Notes under the pieces: generated by a model
What the model saw: only the letters and a program-made list of their open reading frames with translations
What the model was told of the DNA's origin: nothing
Database searches by the model: none
Shown: one piece after another, positions 1 to 6,925 of the stretch
How the letters are laid out: every line of letters starts with the position of its first letter
How positions within the stretch are numbered: the first letter of the stretch is position 1
Made by a program: the position numbers and the translations under genes
Assembly: GCA_022361135.1 (NCBI GenBank)
Contig: JAKSBM010000861.1
Span: 1-23,336, forward strand
DNA: 23,336 nucleotides
DNA from: Desulfobacterales bacterium
GTDB taxonomy: Bacteria; Desulfobacterota; Desulfobacteria; Desulfobacterales; Desulfobacteraceae
Direction: 5' to 3'

Positions 1-878
1 TCCGTACCGCAGATGGTCCTGTCCCGGTTGGTTTTAATGGTGTTCACGCGGGTTAAAAGTACTCCGGACTGGGCGGTGATGAATTTGCCCGGCTCAAATA
101 TCAGGTCCAGGGGGCGGCCGTATCTCTGGCAGAATCGGGCATAGGCGTCGGAGATTTTTTCTCCAATTTCTGCCATGTCAAAGTCCTTGTCTTTGGGACC
201 ATAGGGCACATTGAATCCCCCGCCGAAATCAATGAACTCCAGGTGGGGAAAGTTTTCGGGGGTGGCAATTGAAAAAATGTTTTCCATGGCCTGGATAATG
301 GAGTCTGCATCCTGGAGTCCAGAACCGGTATGTTCGTGGAGGCCCACCACCCGGAGGTTGTATTTGGCGGTCAAGGCCTTTACCCGGGGAAGGTCCTCCA
401 GGAGGATGCCGAATTTGGTCAGGCTGCCCCCGGTTTTGATGTGGTCGTGGCCCCCGTCCACCACATCGGGGTTAAAGCGCAGGCAGATGCGGCTGTTGGG
501 AAAGGCTTGGCCGAATTTTTCCAGGCGGGAGAGGGAGCCGATGTTCAGCAAAACCCCCATGCCATGGATCTCGGCCATTTCTCCATCGGTGATATTGTTG
601 GCCGTGTAGATGATCGGGTCCATGTCGAATCCACAGGCCCGGGCCATGTAAAGTTCCCCCGGGCTGACGGCGTCAATCCCGGCCCCGAGTTTGTTCAGGG
701 TTTTCAGGATACTGGGATTGTAATTGGCCTTCATGGCATAGCAGACCCGCAGCCGGGGCCAGGAAAAGGCCTGGGTGAACCGGCTGTATTGTTGGGCAAC
801 CCGGTCCAGGTCATAGACATAGGCCGGGGTACCGTGGTCCTGGGCGATGCGGGTGAGAATTTCTGGGTTTAAAGACAT
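1..878 (-). CDS. lysA: Diaminopimelate decarboxylase (C-terminus off the left edge)
   Basis: PLP-dependent fold-type III decarboxylase that converts meso-diaminopimelate to lysine, the last step of lysine synthesis, in the cytoplasm. About 292 codons are visible and the frame runs off the left edge, so the C-terminal beta domain is missing. The translation starts MSLNPEILTRIAQDHGTPAYVYDL. It has the PLP-lysine motif YAMKAN (Lys50), HEHTGSG at 181-187, the phosphate-binding glycine loop DFGGGF at 217-222, and EPGKF at 262-266. The ATG at 878-876 is preceded by an AGGAG ribosome site and, further up, a plausible promoter. HEHTGSG departs from the more usual HCHIGSQ, so a related decarboxylase of the same fold (for example for carboxynorspermidine) is not excluded. 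The catalytic cysteine region lies outside the window. Confidence 0.8.
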   Translation of the reverse strand, partial: MSLNPEILTRIAQDHGTPAYVYDLDRVAQQYSRFTQAFSWPRLRVCYAMKANYNPSILKTLNKLGAGIDAVSPGELYMARACGFDMDPIIYTANNITDGEMAEIHGMGVLLNIGSLSRLEKFGQAFPNSRICLRFNPDVVDGGHDHIKTGGSLTKFGILLEDLPRVKALTAKYNLRVVGLHEHTGSGLQDADSIIQAMENIFSIATPENFPHLEFIDFGGGFNVPYGPKDKDFDMAEIGEKISDAYARFCQRYGRPLDLIFEPGKFITAQSGVLLTRVNTIKTNRDRTICGT

Positions 879-884
879 GGTGTT

Positions 885-889
885 CTCCT
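885..889 (-). promoter_or_regulatory. Ribosome binding site of lysA
   Basis: On the minus strand AGGAG stands about six bases before the ATG at 878 and supports this start over later ones. Confidence 0.6.
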
Positions 890-907
890 GTTTTGTGGTT
901 TTGCTCC

Positions 908-936
908 ACTATGGACCTTGAAAACAGAAGGGTCAA
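908..936 (-). promoter_or_regulatory. Sigma-70-type promoter for lysA
   Basis: On the minus strand TTGACC (931-936) and CATAGT (908-913) are 17 bases apart. The -35 box matches 5 of 6 consensus bases and the -10 box 4 of 6. Transcription would begin near 901, leaving a leader of roughly 20 nt, too short for a lysine riboswitch. The -35 box touches the inner palindrome of the inverted repeat at 936-979. Confidence 0.5.
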
Positions 937-979
937 GAATAAAATTCTTCAAAATAAATAATTATGAGAATTTTATTCT
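936..979. repeat. Perfect 13-bp inverted repeat of palindromic sites upstream of lysA
   Basis: AGAATAAAATTCT at 936-948 is repeated as its exact reverse complement, AGAATTTTATTCT, at 967-979. Each arm is itself a palindrome (AGAAT, three bases, ATTCT). The two centres are 31 bp apart, about three helical turns, and the pair lies directly upstream of the lysA -35 box. This suggests two operator sites on one face of the DNA, but an AT-rich hairpin in the dus-lysA gap is also possible. Confidence 0.55.
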
Positions 980-987
980 GCAGAATG

Positions 988-2022
988 TTATACGAAAAGT
1001 GTAAGGTTCGGCCGGGAAAGGGTTTCCGGGACCGGATCCAGTAAGGTGTGGAGTTTTTCAGTCATTTCCTCCAGTGTTGTCGCCTTCATCATCTTTTTCA
1101 GGATGGATTGGGAAAATTTGAAATTGGCGCAGAAGTAGGGGGCCAGTTTCTTGAAATATTTCACGGCAAGGTGGTCATCGTAGTGTTTGGCCAACAGGGA
1201 GAGCATGGAAAGGGCGGTCTCCAGGTAAATTTCGGCTTTGGGGTCCATGCCCTGGCTCCACTGGGAAAATATCCAGGGGCGTGCCACGGCCATGCGGCCC
1301 AGGGAAAGGCCTTGGCAACCCGTGGTTTGAACCATTTTAATGCCGTCCTTTTGTTCAAAAAGATTGCCGTTTCCAAAGACGGGAATATCCACGGCCTCCA
1401 CCAATTGACCGATGATTTCCCACCGGGGTTTGCGGCTGCGCCGGTCCGGGGCCACCCGGGGATGGAAGGTGAGGGCGTCGGCCCCGGCTTCCTGGAAGCG
1501 TTTGCCCATGGCGACGGCAAATTCGGGGTTGTCCTCCCATCCCGTGCGGTATTTAACAAACACAGGACAGTTCACGGCCCTTCGAACGGCTTCCACCACT
1601 TGGACACCCAGATCCGGGGTCTTGAGCAGGGCGGCGCCGCAGCCCTTTTTGCAGATGGCGGCAACGGAACAACCAAAGTTCAGATCCACCCCGAAGAAGC
1701 CTTCATCATCCACGCGTTTGGCTGCCCGGGCCATTTCTTCGGGGGTGGAACCAAATATCTGACAAACGGTGTGGTTCAGCTCTTCCTCCCGCCAGGAAAA
1801 GACCGGGGAAACCTTGGGATTCTCATGGGGGACGGCCCGGGCCGAGCACATGCCGGTGAAGAGCAGGCCGAATCCGCCGAAATCGTCCACCAATTCCCGG
1901 AAGGCAATGTGCCCCAGGCCGGCCATGGGGGCAAGGACCATGCGGTTGGGAATGGTTTTTTGGCCAATGGCAAGGGGGGTGTTGAGGTATTGGGCCAGGC
2001 TGGCGGAATCGGTGACGTCCAT
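988..2022 (-). CDS. tRNA-dihydrouridine synthase family protein
   Basis: FMN-dependent TIM-barrel enzyme that reduces specific uridines of tRNA to dihydrouridine in the cytoplasm. The 344-residue length is normal for the Dus family. The translation shows the FMN-binding LAPMAG (30-35), NFGC with the likely catalytic Cys118, VKYRTGWED, the barrel-end GNGNLF and the late phosphate motif LGRMAVARPWIF. The usual NxGCP is NFGCS here, and VHGRTR of DusB is replaced by TFHPRVA, so I do not assign DusA, DusB or DusC. The start is supported by a strong AAAGGAG about six bases upstream on the minus strand. It lies before lysA with a 109-bp gap and is divergent from the iron operon. Confidence 0.88.
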   Translation of the reverse strand: MDVTDSASLAQYLNTPLAIGQKTIPNRMVLAPMAGLGHIAFRELVDDFGGFGLLFTGMCSARAVPHENPKVSPVFSWREEELNHTVCQIFGSTPEEMARAAKRVDDEGFFGVDLNFGCSVAAICKKGCGAALLKTPDLGVQVVEAVRRAVNCPVFVKYRTGWEDNPEFAVAMGKRFQEAGADALTFHPRVAPDRRSRKPRWEIIGQLVEAVDIPVFGNGNLFEQKDGIKMVQTTGCQGLSLGRMAVARPWIFSQWSQGMDPKAEIYLETALSMLSLLAKHYDDHLAVKYFKKLAPYFCANFKFSQSILKKMMKATTLEEMTEKLHTLLDPVPETLSRPNLTLFV

Positions 2023-2054
2023 GGTGCTCCTTTGTCTTTAAAGTAAAACCATCC

Positions 2055-2084
2055 TATATAGCGGGAATTTTGGCGAAATGTCAA
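2055..2084 (-). promoter_or_regulatory. Promoter for the dihydrouridine synthase gene
   Basis: On the minus strand a perfect TTGACA (2079-2084) is followed after 18 bases by TATATA (2055-2060). This gives a leader of about 25 nt to the start at 2022. Confidence 0.55.
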
Positions 2085-2142
2085 TCTTTGCTTGTTTTTT
2101 CAAAGGGATGTCGTGGTGGATAAAATGTTAGGAAACCCATGC

Positions 2143-2171
2143 TTTGCTTGACTTTGCCCCACAGCTATAAT
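2143..2171 (+). promoter_or_regulatory. Promoter region of the fur-feoA-feoB operon
   Basis: A perfect -10 hexamer TATAAT lies at 2166-2171. The best-looking -35 hexamer, TTGACT (2148-2153), is only 12 bases upstream, so the working -35 may be TTTGCT at 2143-2148 with a 17-base gap. I see no convincing 19-bp Fur box here, although partial AATA/TTATT symmetry follows the -10 box. Confidence 0.4.
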
Positions 2172-2209
2172 AGGTTTATGCGTTATTTTGACAGGAAAAA
2201 TTAGGCAAA

Positions 2210-3187
2210 ATGAAAAATACCCACGAGCAGGAAAAAAAACAATTTGTCAGGCTTTTTCAAAAGCAGGGACTGGATCGTTTCCATGAGCGCTTCCAGGTGC
2301 TTGAAGCCTTTTTGAAGCTGGATCACCATGTGACGGGAACGGAAATCCGGGAGCAACTTGAAGCCGACGGGATTTCCCTATCCCAGGGGTTTGTGGATGC
2401 TTCCATGGAGCACCTGTGCCGGTTTGGTTTTGCCAGTAAGGTTCAATTCGACCACGGGGAACAGGTCCGGTACGAGCACCTTCACCTGGGGGTTCACCAC
2501 GACCACATGATCTGTACCAAGTGCGGCTCCATCCTGGAATTCAAGGATGAGGTATTGGAACAGCAGCAGCAAGCCGTTGCCGAAGCCTATGGATTTCACA
2601 TGCTCCAGCACAAAATGGACATCTATGGGATCTGTTCCGACTGCATGGCCCGCCGCCAGGAATTGGTGGCCCTGCACAAGGCCAAAACCGGCGAAAAACT
2701 CATCGTAAAATCCCTGGAAGCCGGTAAGCAGATGCAACTTCGGATTTCCTCCCTGGGCCTCCGGGTCGGGGATATGGTGGAGGTGGTTTCTTCGGGCTTC
2801 GGCGGTCAGGTGGTCATTGCCACCGGTGATAATCGCCTGGTCATCGGCAATGGCATGGCCCAGAAAATTTGGGTACAGCCCCTGGCCCAGACCGGCGGCA
2901 TGGAAGATGCCACGGCTGATACCCCGTCTGTGGAAGATTCGGGTACCATGGAAATGAGCCGGATGAAGGCCGGACAGGAAGGGACCATTGTCCGGGTATC
3001 CGGCAGCAGTGCCCTGCGTCGTCGGTTGTTGGAAATGGGGATTAATCGGGGAACCCGGGTCCGGGTTGAAAAATATGCCCCCCTCCGGGATCCTTTGGAA
3101 CTGGTGGTCAAGGGGTATCACATCTCTTTGCGTGTGGAAGAAGCGACCAATATTCTGGTTGAAAATGTGACAACGGTCAAAAAATGA
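2210..3187 (+). CDS. Fur-family regulator fused to two FeoA domains
   Basis: Three-part iron protein of 325 residues. Residues 1 to about 150 are a Fur-type winged helix and dimer domain with the metal signature HLGVHHDH (92-99) and two CxxC zinc sites (Cys102/Cys105 and Cys142/Cys145). Residues about 162-224 form one FeoA SH3-like domain (ISSLGLRVGDMVEVV). After an acidic linker a second FeoA domain spans about 248-321 (LEMGINRGTRVRVEKYAP). FeoA normally is a free protein of about 75-85 residues that helps FeoB, and Fur is a free repressor of about 140. Here sensing and transport-helper parts are one chain. The stop overlaps the feoB start in ATGA, so the two are likely translationally coupled. 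The start has AGG about five bases upstream. Whether the Fur part still binds DNA cannot be told from sequence. Confidence 0.9.
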   Translation: MKNTHEQEKKQFVRLFQKQGLDRFHERFQVLEAFLKLDHHVTGTEIREQLEADGISLSQGFVDASMEHLCRFGFASKVQFDHGEQVRYEHLHLGVHHDHMICTKCGSILEFKDEVLEQQQQAVAEAYGFHMLQHKMDIYGICSDCMARRQELVALHKAKTGEKLIVKSLEAGKQMQLRISSLGLRVGDMVEVVSSGFGGQVVIATGDNRLVIGNGMAQKIWVQPLAQTGGMEDATADTPSVEDSGTMEMSRMKAGQEGTIVRVSGSSALRRRLLEMGINRGTRVRVEKYAPLRDPLELVVKGYHISLRVEEATNILVENVTTVKK

Positions 3188-5313
3188 AAAATGAATTAAC
3201 CATCGCCCTTGCGGGCAATCCCAACTGCGGCAAAACAACCCTGTTCAACAATTTGACCGGTGCACGGCAAAAGGTGGGGAATTGGCCCGGTGTTACCGTG
3301 GAAAAAAAAGAGGGGCGGCTGGACCATGAGGGCCAGCGCATCCGGGTGGTGGACCTGCCCGGTACCTATAGTCTGACCCCGTTTTCCATGGAAGAGGTGG
3401 TAACCCGGGATTTCATCCTCCGGGAAGATCCAGATCTTGTGGTCAATATTATTGATGCAGCCAATCTGGAACGCAGTCTTTTCCTGGCCCTCCAGGTCAT
3501 GGAGCTGGGACGGCCGGTCCTCTTTGTGCTTAATATGGCCGACATGGCCGAGGCCAAGGGGCTCAAGATCAATGGGGAGGTACTGGGGAAACTATTGGAT
3601 GTGCCCGTGATTTTCACCGTGGGGAATCGAAACCGGGGCACCCGGGATATCCTCAAGGCCGGGCTGGCGGAAATCAAGGCCTTTGAAGAGGGCAAAACCC
3701 CCCGGACCATTCGCTACGGATCCGAGGTGGAATCCTGCATCATGCTGGTGGAGGATGTCCTGCCTGGGGGCGTGGCCGAACATTACCCCAGTCGATGGGT
3801 GGCCCTGAAACTTCTGGAGGAAGATGGTCCGGTTCTGGAACAATTTACCGCCCAGTGGGGAGAGCAGGGTACGCCGGCACTGGAAGCTTCTGAGAGTTGT
3901 CGAACCCGGATCCGGGAATTGTTCCAAGATGAATTTGAAATCGTCCTCACCGAGGATCGGTACGGGGTGATTGCTGGCATTGAAAAAGAGGCCGTGGTCC
4001 ACACGGCGGAGAATCGCATTGACATGTCCCGGAATATCGACCTGGTTTTGACCCATCGCTTCCTGGGGATTCCGGTTTTCATTTTTTTCATCTGGGCCAT
4101 GTTCCAATTGACCTTTACCCTGGGGGCCTATCCCATGGAGTGGATCGAAGCCGGAGTCGGAGCCCTCACCCAGGGCCTGGATCAGGTCATGTCGCCCTCC
4201 CTGCTCAAGTCCCTGGTCATTGATGGGATCGTTGCCGGCATCGGCAGCGTCATTGTTTTCCTGCCCAATATATTGATCCTTTTCTTTTGCATTGCCTTGT
4301 TTGAGGATACGGGGTACATGGCCCGGGCAGCCTTTCTCATGGATCGGGTTATGCATGTTTCCGGTCTCCATGGTAAATCATTCATCCCCATGCTCATGGG
4401 ATTTGGATGTAATGTTCCCGCCATCATGGCGGCCCGGACCTTGGAGCATCAGAAGGACCGGATTCTGACCATTCTCATGACCCCCTTCATGTCCTGTTCG
4501 GCCCGGCTTCCAGTCTATATTGTTCTGGCGGGAACCTTTTTCGCCGAGCGGGCCGGTACCTTGATATTCTGCCTTTATGCCGCCGGGATTCTGGTGGCCA
4601 TCGCATCGGGGCGGATTCTGCGCAGCTTGTTTTTCAAGGGAGAAGATGCTCCCTTTGTCATGGAATTGCCCCCCTATCGCATGCCCATGCTGAAAAGTCT
4701 TTTGATCCACATGTGGGATCGCTCCAAAATGTTCCTGAAGAAAATGGGGGGAGTGATTCTGGTGGGATCCATTATTATCTGGTGCCTTTCTTCCTTTCCC
4801 CGGGATGTTCAGTATACCAAGGATTACGGGGCCATGGTCACGGCGGCACACCAGTCCCATGCCGTTGAAAGCCAGGCATTGTCCCAGGAATTGGCAAGGA
4901 TTGAAAATCTGCGGGAGCAGGAGCGGGTGGAACACTCCTACATCGGGCGCATCGGCCATGCCCTGGCTCCGGTCTTTGAACCCATTGGCATCGGGTGGCG
5001 ATCCGGGGTGGCCCTGGTCACCGGATTGGTGGCAAAGGAAGTGGTGGTCTCCACCATGGGAGTGCTGTACGGTGTGGGGGACGGCGGTGGCCAGGCTTTG
5101 GAGGCCGCCTTGAACCAGAGCGGCATGGGGGCCTTGTCGGCTTTGTCCATGATGGTCTTTGTTCTTTTGTATGTCCCCTGTTTTGCCACGGTGGTTGCCA
5201 TTGCCAAGGAAACCTCCGCTAAATGGGCCTGGTTTAACATTGCTTACACCACCATGGTTGCGTGGGGGGCCTCTTTTTTGGTATACCATGCGGGAATGAT
5301 CTTATACGGATGA
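3184..5313 (+). CDS. feoB: Ferrous iron transporter FeoB
   Basis: GTP-dependent Fe(II) importer of the inner membrane. The cytoplasmic GTPase domain is at the N-terminus: G1 GNPNCGKTT (11-19), G2 Thr38 in GVTVE, G3 DLPG (57-60), G4 NMAD (117-120), and a G5-like VGNRNRGT. A helical GDI-type linker follows, then the membrane domain from about residue 285, with the two Gate regions and the typical GFGCNVPAIMAARTLE. A further conserved membrane segment near the end is LLYVPCFATVVAIAKET. Length, 709 residues, is normal. The start overlaps the upstream fusion gene by four bases. No separate feoC is seen; the next gene encodes an SH3b protein. Confidence 0.97.
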   Translation: MKNELTIALAGNPNCGKTTLFNNLTGARQKVGNWPGVTVEKKEGRLDHEGQRIRVVDLPGTYSLTPFSMEEVVTRDFILREDPDLVVNIIDAANLERSLFLALQVMELGRPVLFVLNMADMAEAKGLKINGEVLGKLLDVPVIFTVGNRNRGTRDILKAGLAEIKAFEEGKTPRTIRYGSEVESCIMLVEDVLPGGVAEHYPSRWVALKLLEEDGPVLEQFTAQWGEQGTPALEASESCRTRIRELFQDEFEIVLTEDRYGVIAGIEKEAVVHTAENRIDMSRNIDLVLTHRFLGIPVFIFFIWAMFQLTFTLGAYPMEWIEAGVGALTQGLDQVMSPSLLKSLVIDGIVAGIGSVIVFLPNILILFFCIALFEDTGYMARAAFLMDRVMHVSGLHGKSFIPMLMGFGCNVPAIMAARTLEHQKDRILTILMTPFMSCSARLPVYIVLAGTFFAERAGTLIFCLYAAGILVAIASGRILRSLFFKGEDAPFVMELPPYRMPMLKSLLIHMWDRSKMFLKKMGGVILVGSIIIWCLSSFPRDVQYTKDYGAMVTAAHQSHAVESQALSQELARIENLREQERVEHSYIGRIGHALAPVFEPIGIGWRSGVALVTGLVAKEVVVSTMGVLYGVGDGGGQALEAALNQSGMGALSALSMMVFVLLYVPCFATVVAIAKETSAKWAWFNIAYTTMVAWGASFLVYHAGMILYG

Positions 5314-5333
5314 CATCGTTAGGAGGCTGATGA

Positions 5334-5786
5334 ATGAAAAAGATCCTTTTGGCCCTTCGGCCGTTGTTTTTAATCATGATTGTTATCGGGATGTTTTCCA
5401 GTGCCGCTTGGGCGGCGCGTGTGACCGTGGCATCGGATATCGCAAATATACGATTTGGTCCCGGCAAGGATTACGAAGTCCTTTGGCAGGTGGAAAAGTA
5501 CCATCCCTTTGTGGTCATGAAGCGGGACGGCAGATGGATTAAGATTAAGGATTATGAAGGTGATGTGGCCTGGCTCCACGATTCCCTCATTGGAAAAGGA
5601 TTAAAGGGGGTTATCACCCACAAGTCCAAATGCAATGTGAGAAGCAAGCCCAGCACCAAGGGGCGGATTCTGTTCACCGTGGAAAAAGGGGTGCCCTTCA
5701 AGGTGGTAAAGAAACAGGGCGACTGGTTGAAGATCCAACATGCCGACGGAGAATCCGGCTGGATCTTTAGAAAATTGGTCTGGTAG
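5334..5786 (+). CDS. Secreted protein with two bacterial SH3 domains
   Basis: A 150-residue protein with an N-terminal signal peptide (MKKILLALRPLFLIMIVIGM, then SSAAWA just before ARVT, likely cut after AWA). Two SH3b repeats follow: about 30-80 (NIRFGPGKDYEVLWQV ... GRWIKIKDYEGDVAWLHDSL) and about 92-150 (NVRSKPSTKGRILFTVEKG ... GDWLKIQHADGESGWI). Such domains usually bind peptidoglycan or other cell-wall ligands, so the protein probably works in the periplasm. It follows feoB by 20 bases with a strong AGGAGG ribosome site, so it is likely co-transcribed with the iron transporter. Its role there is unknown; it is far too large for FeoC and has the wrong fold. Confidence 0.85.
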   Translation: MKKILLALRPLFLIMIVIGMFSSAAWAARVTVASDIANIRFGPGKDYEVLWQVEKYHPFVVMKRDGRWIKIKDYEGDVAWLHDSLIGKGLKGVITHKSKCNVRSKPSTKGRILFTVEKGVPFKVVKKQGDWLKIQHADGESGWIFRKLVW

Positions 5787-5820
5787 TTAATTTTGAATAT
5801 AATCGGGTAAAGGTGTGGAT

Positions 5821-6513
5821 ATGGCAGAGCAAGGTGTTTCCAATGAGCGGAAAAGAGAGCTGGAACAGAACGATCCTTTTCAGGAATTCTTGGTAAAATC
5901 CTTTGAGTATGCAAAGGCCAACAAAAAGATGCTGGGAGTGATTGCCGGTGTCCTGGTGACGGTGATTGCGATTTTTACCACCATTATTCAGGGGTTTGCT
6001 GCCTCGGAGAACAAGGCGTCGGCATTGTATGGCAAGGCCTTGATGGCCTATCAGAAGGAAGCGGCCGATCCGGTGAAGGCCCATGGGCTTGTGAAGGATG
6101 ATTTCAAGGTGCTTCTGGATGAATATGCCAATACCAGTGCCGGTCGCATGGCCCTGGTAAAATGGGGCCGGATTAATCTGGATGCCGGGGAATATGATGT
6201 GGCGGACCAGATGTTTGCCAAGGCCTATGATGCATTGAAGAACGAAGCTGGAATGAAGAATTTCATCCTCTCTTCCCAGGGGCATGTCTGCCTGGCGAAA
6301 AAGGATTTCACCGGGGCCAAAGCCTATTTTCAAAAGGTTGTGAAAAGTGATTCCACCCTGCTCCAGGATGAAGCCCGCTTTGTACTGGCTACCCTTTATG
6401 AAATGGAAAAGGATTTGGCCGGCGGCCTGAAGATGTACCAGGAGATCCTGGAGAAAAACCAGGGATCCCTTTTTTCTTCCATTGCGGAAAGCCAGGTTGC
6501 CCTTCTGAATTAA
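5821..6513 (+). CDS. Membrane-anchored TPR protein (YfgM-like architecture)
   Basis: About 230 residues: a charged cytoplasmic N-terminus, one transmembrane helix near 38-60 (MLGVIAGVLVTVIAIFTTII), then an alpha-helical region with tetratricopeptide-like repeats (LVKWGRINLDAGEYDVADQMFAKAY; ILSSQGHVCLAKKDFTGAKAYFQKV; FVLATLYEMEKDLAGGLKMYQEIL). The layout matches YfgM-type proteins, which have a single N-terminal helix and a periplasmic TPR domain and assist periplasmic folding at the translocon, but the family assignment is tentative. I chose the ATG at 5821 because AAAGG sits seven bases before it. A GTG two codons earlier would be too close to that site. It is the last gene of the iron operon, 34 bases after the SH3b gene. 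Confidence 0.8.
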   Translation: MAEQGVSNERKRELEQNDPFQEFLVKSFEYAKANKKMLGVIAGVLVTVIAIFTTIIQGFAASENKASALYGKALMAYQKEAADPVKAHGLVKDDFKVLLDEYANTSAGRMALVKWGRINLDAGEYDVADQMFAKAYDALKNEAGMKNFILSSQGHVCLAKKDFTGAKAYFQKVVKSDSTLLQDEARFVLATLYEMEKDLAGGLKMYQEILEKNQGSLFSSIAESQVALLN

Positions 6514-6557
6514 CCCGATTCCATTCCCAAGATTTTCCCTTACAGGGGATATAAACT

Positions 6558-6590
6558 AAAAAAGGCGGCCCCCCATGGGCCGCCTTTTTT
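6558..6590. terminator. Bidirectional hairpin terminator after the iron operon
   Basis: AAAAAAGGCGGCCC (6558-6571) pairs with GGGCCGCCTTTTTT (6577-6590) around the loop CCCAT. There is a T tract on both strands. It lies 45 bases after the TPR gene and can also end the minus-strand transcript predicted from the sigma-54 promoter at 6645-6659. Confidence 0.9.
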
Positions 6591-6613
6591 AGAAAAGGAA
6601 AAAAAGATGAAAA

Positions 6614-6630
6614 AACTAACTGGGTTAGTT
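6614..6630. repeat. 7-bp inverted repeat in the sRNA 5' region
   Basis: AACTAAC (6614-6620) and GTTAGTT (6624-6630) are perfect inverted copies around TGG. On the minus strand the second arm is followed by T residues, so it is either the 5' stem of the candidate small RNA or a weak terminator. Confidence 0.5.
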
Positions 6631-6644
6631 GCTTAGTTATAAAA

Positions 6645-6659
6645 GCAATCCATGTGCCA
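6645..6659 (-). promoter_or_regulatory. Sigma-54 (-24/-12) promoter
   Basis: On the minus strand TGGCAC (6659-6654), five bases (ATGGA), then TTGC (6648-6645): an exact match to the core consensus TGGCAC-N5-TTGC. It is preceded by C and followed by T, as in the extended consensus. The GG and GC doublets have the required spacing. It points left, away from the nearby sigma-54 activator gene but on the same strand, and has only the candidate small RNA and a terminator downstream. Confidence 0.72.
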
Positions 6660-6772
6660 GTTGTTCTTGAAAATGGAGTCTTTTTTTCAACCTTCCTGAA
6701 TTAAAGCATAAAATTCATTTTTGTTTTTTCCCATCCTCCCCACCGAGTTAAATCCAGCCTTGATTTCCCCCC

Positions 6773-6796
6773 AAAAGTTCAAGATTTTGAACTTTT
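6773..6796. repeat. 10-bp palindrome, possible activator (UAS) site
   Basis: AAAAGTTCAA (6773-6782) and TTGAACTTTT (6787-6796) are perfect inverted copies around GATT. The centre lies about 150 bp upstream of the predicted start of the sigma-54 transcript, within the usual range of enhancer sites of NtrC-family activators. The T7 run on the plus strand also makes it a weak terminator candidate, but no plus-strand gene between 6590 and 6773 would need one. Confidence 0.45.
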
Positions 6797-6925
6797 TTTG
6801 TCCATTGATGTGAGACCTGGTGTGTAAGTATTTGAATTTTATTCTCTAAAGGGGTGGTTTCTGTTTTTGAACCCCGGGGGATGAATCGTGAACCCGCCAT
6901 GGCATTTTCCATGGGAGCCGGCCCC

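Larger units (their letters stand above)
6558..6633 (-). ncRNA. Candidate sigma-54-dependent small RNA, about 76 nt
   Basis: The sigma-54 promoter at 6645-6659 places the transcription start near 6633 on the minus strand. Reading leftwards, the RNA would begin AGCAACTAACCCAGTTAG, with a 7-bp hairpin (AACUAAC, loop CCA, GUUAGUU). A U-rich single-stranded stretch of about 25 nt follows, then the strong GC hairpin with a U tail at 6558-6590. No coding frame of useful size lies in it. The 5' hairpin, U-rich stretch and Rho-independent end are typical of Hfq-binding regulatory RNAs. The 5' hairpin is followed by six U and could itself stop some transcripts early. The RNA is predicted only; nothing shows that it is made. 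Confidence 0.45.
6514..6925. other. 412-bp intergenic region between the iron operon and the sigma-54 activator gene
   Basis: This region has no convincing protein gene. From left to right it holds a bidirectional hairpin terminator (6558-6590), a short AACTAAC/GTTAGTT inverted repeat (6614-6630), a minus-strand sigma-54 promoter (6645-6659), a 10-bp palindrome (6773-6796), and a copy of the GAATTTTATTCT motif (6834-6845) also found upstream of lysA. Composition is AT-rich up to about 6850. Confidence 0.7.

Noticed and set aside
879..930. Lysine riboswitch before lysA
   Set aside because: The predicted leader is only about 20 nt, far shorter than the roughly 170-nt aptamer.
1048..2046. 332-codon plus-strand frame
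   Set aside because: Antisense shadow of the dihydrouridine synthase gene, whose motifs are clear; composition is the reverse-frame type rich in Gly and His.
2023..2209. Fur box before the iron operon
   Set aside because: Partial AT symmetry only; no stretch gives a convincing match to GATAATGATAATCATTATC or to repeated NATWAT units.
6608..6634. Nine-codon plus-strand frame MKKLTGLVA with an AAGGA-like site upstream, resembling a signal-peptide start
   Set aside because: It ends after nine codons and no continuation in other frames looks like a decayed outer-membrane protein. A leader peptide or remnant is possible, but the opposite-strand sigma-54 transcript explains the conserved-looking parts better.
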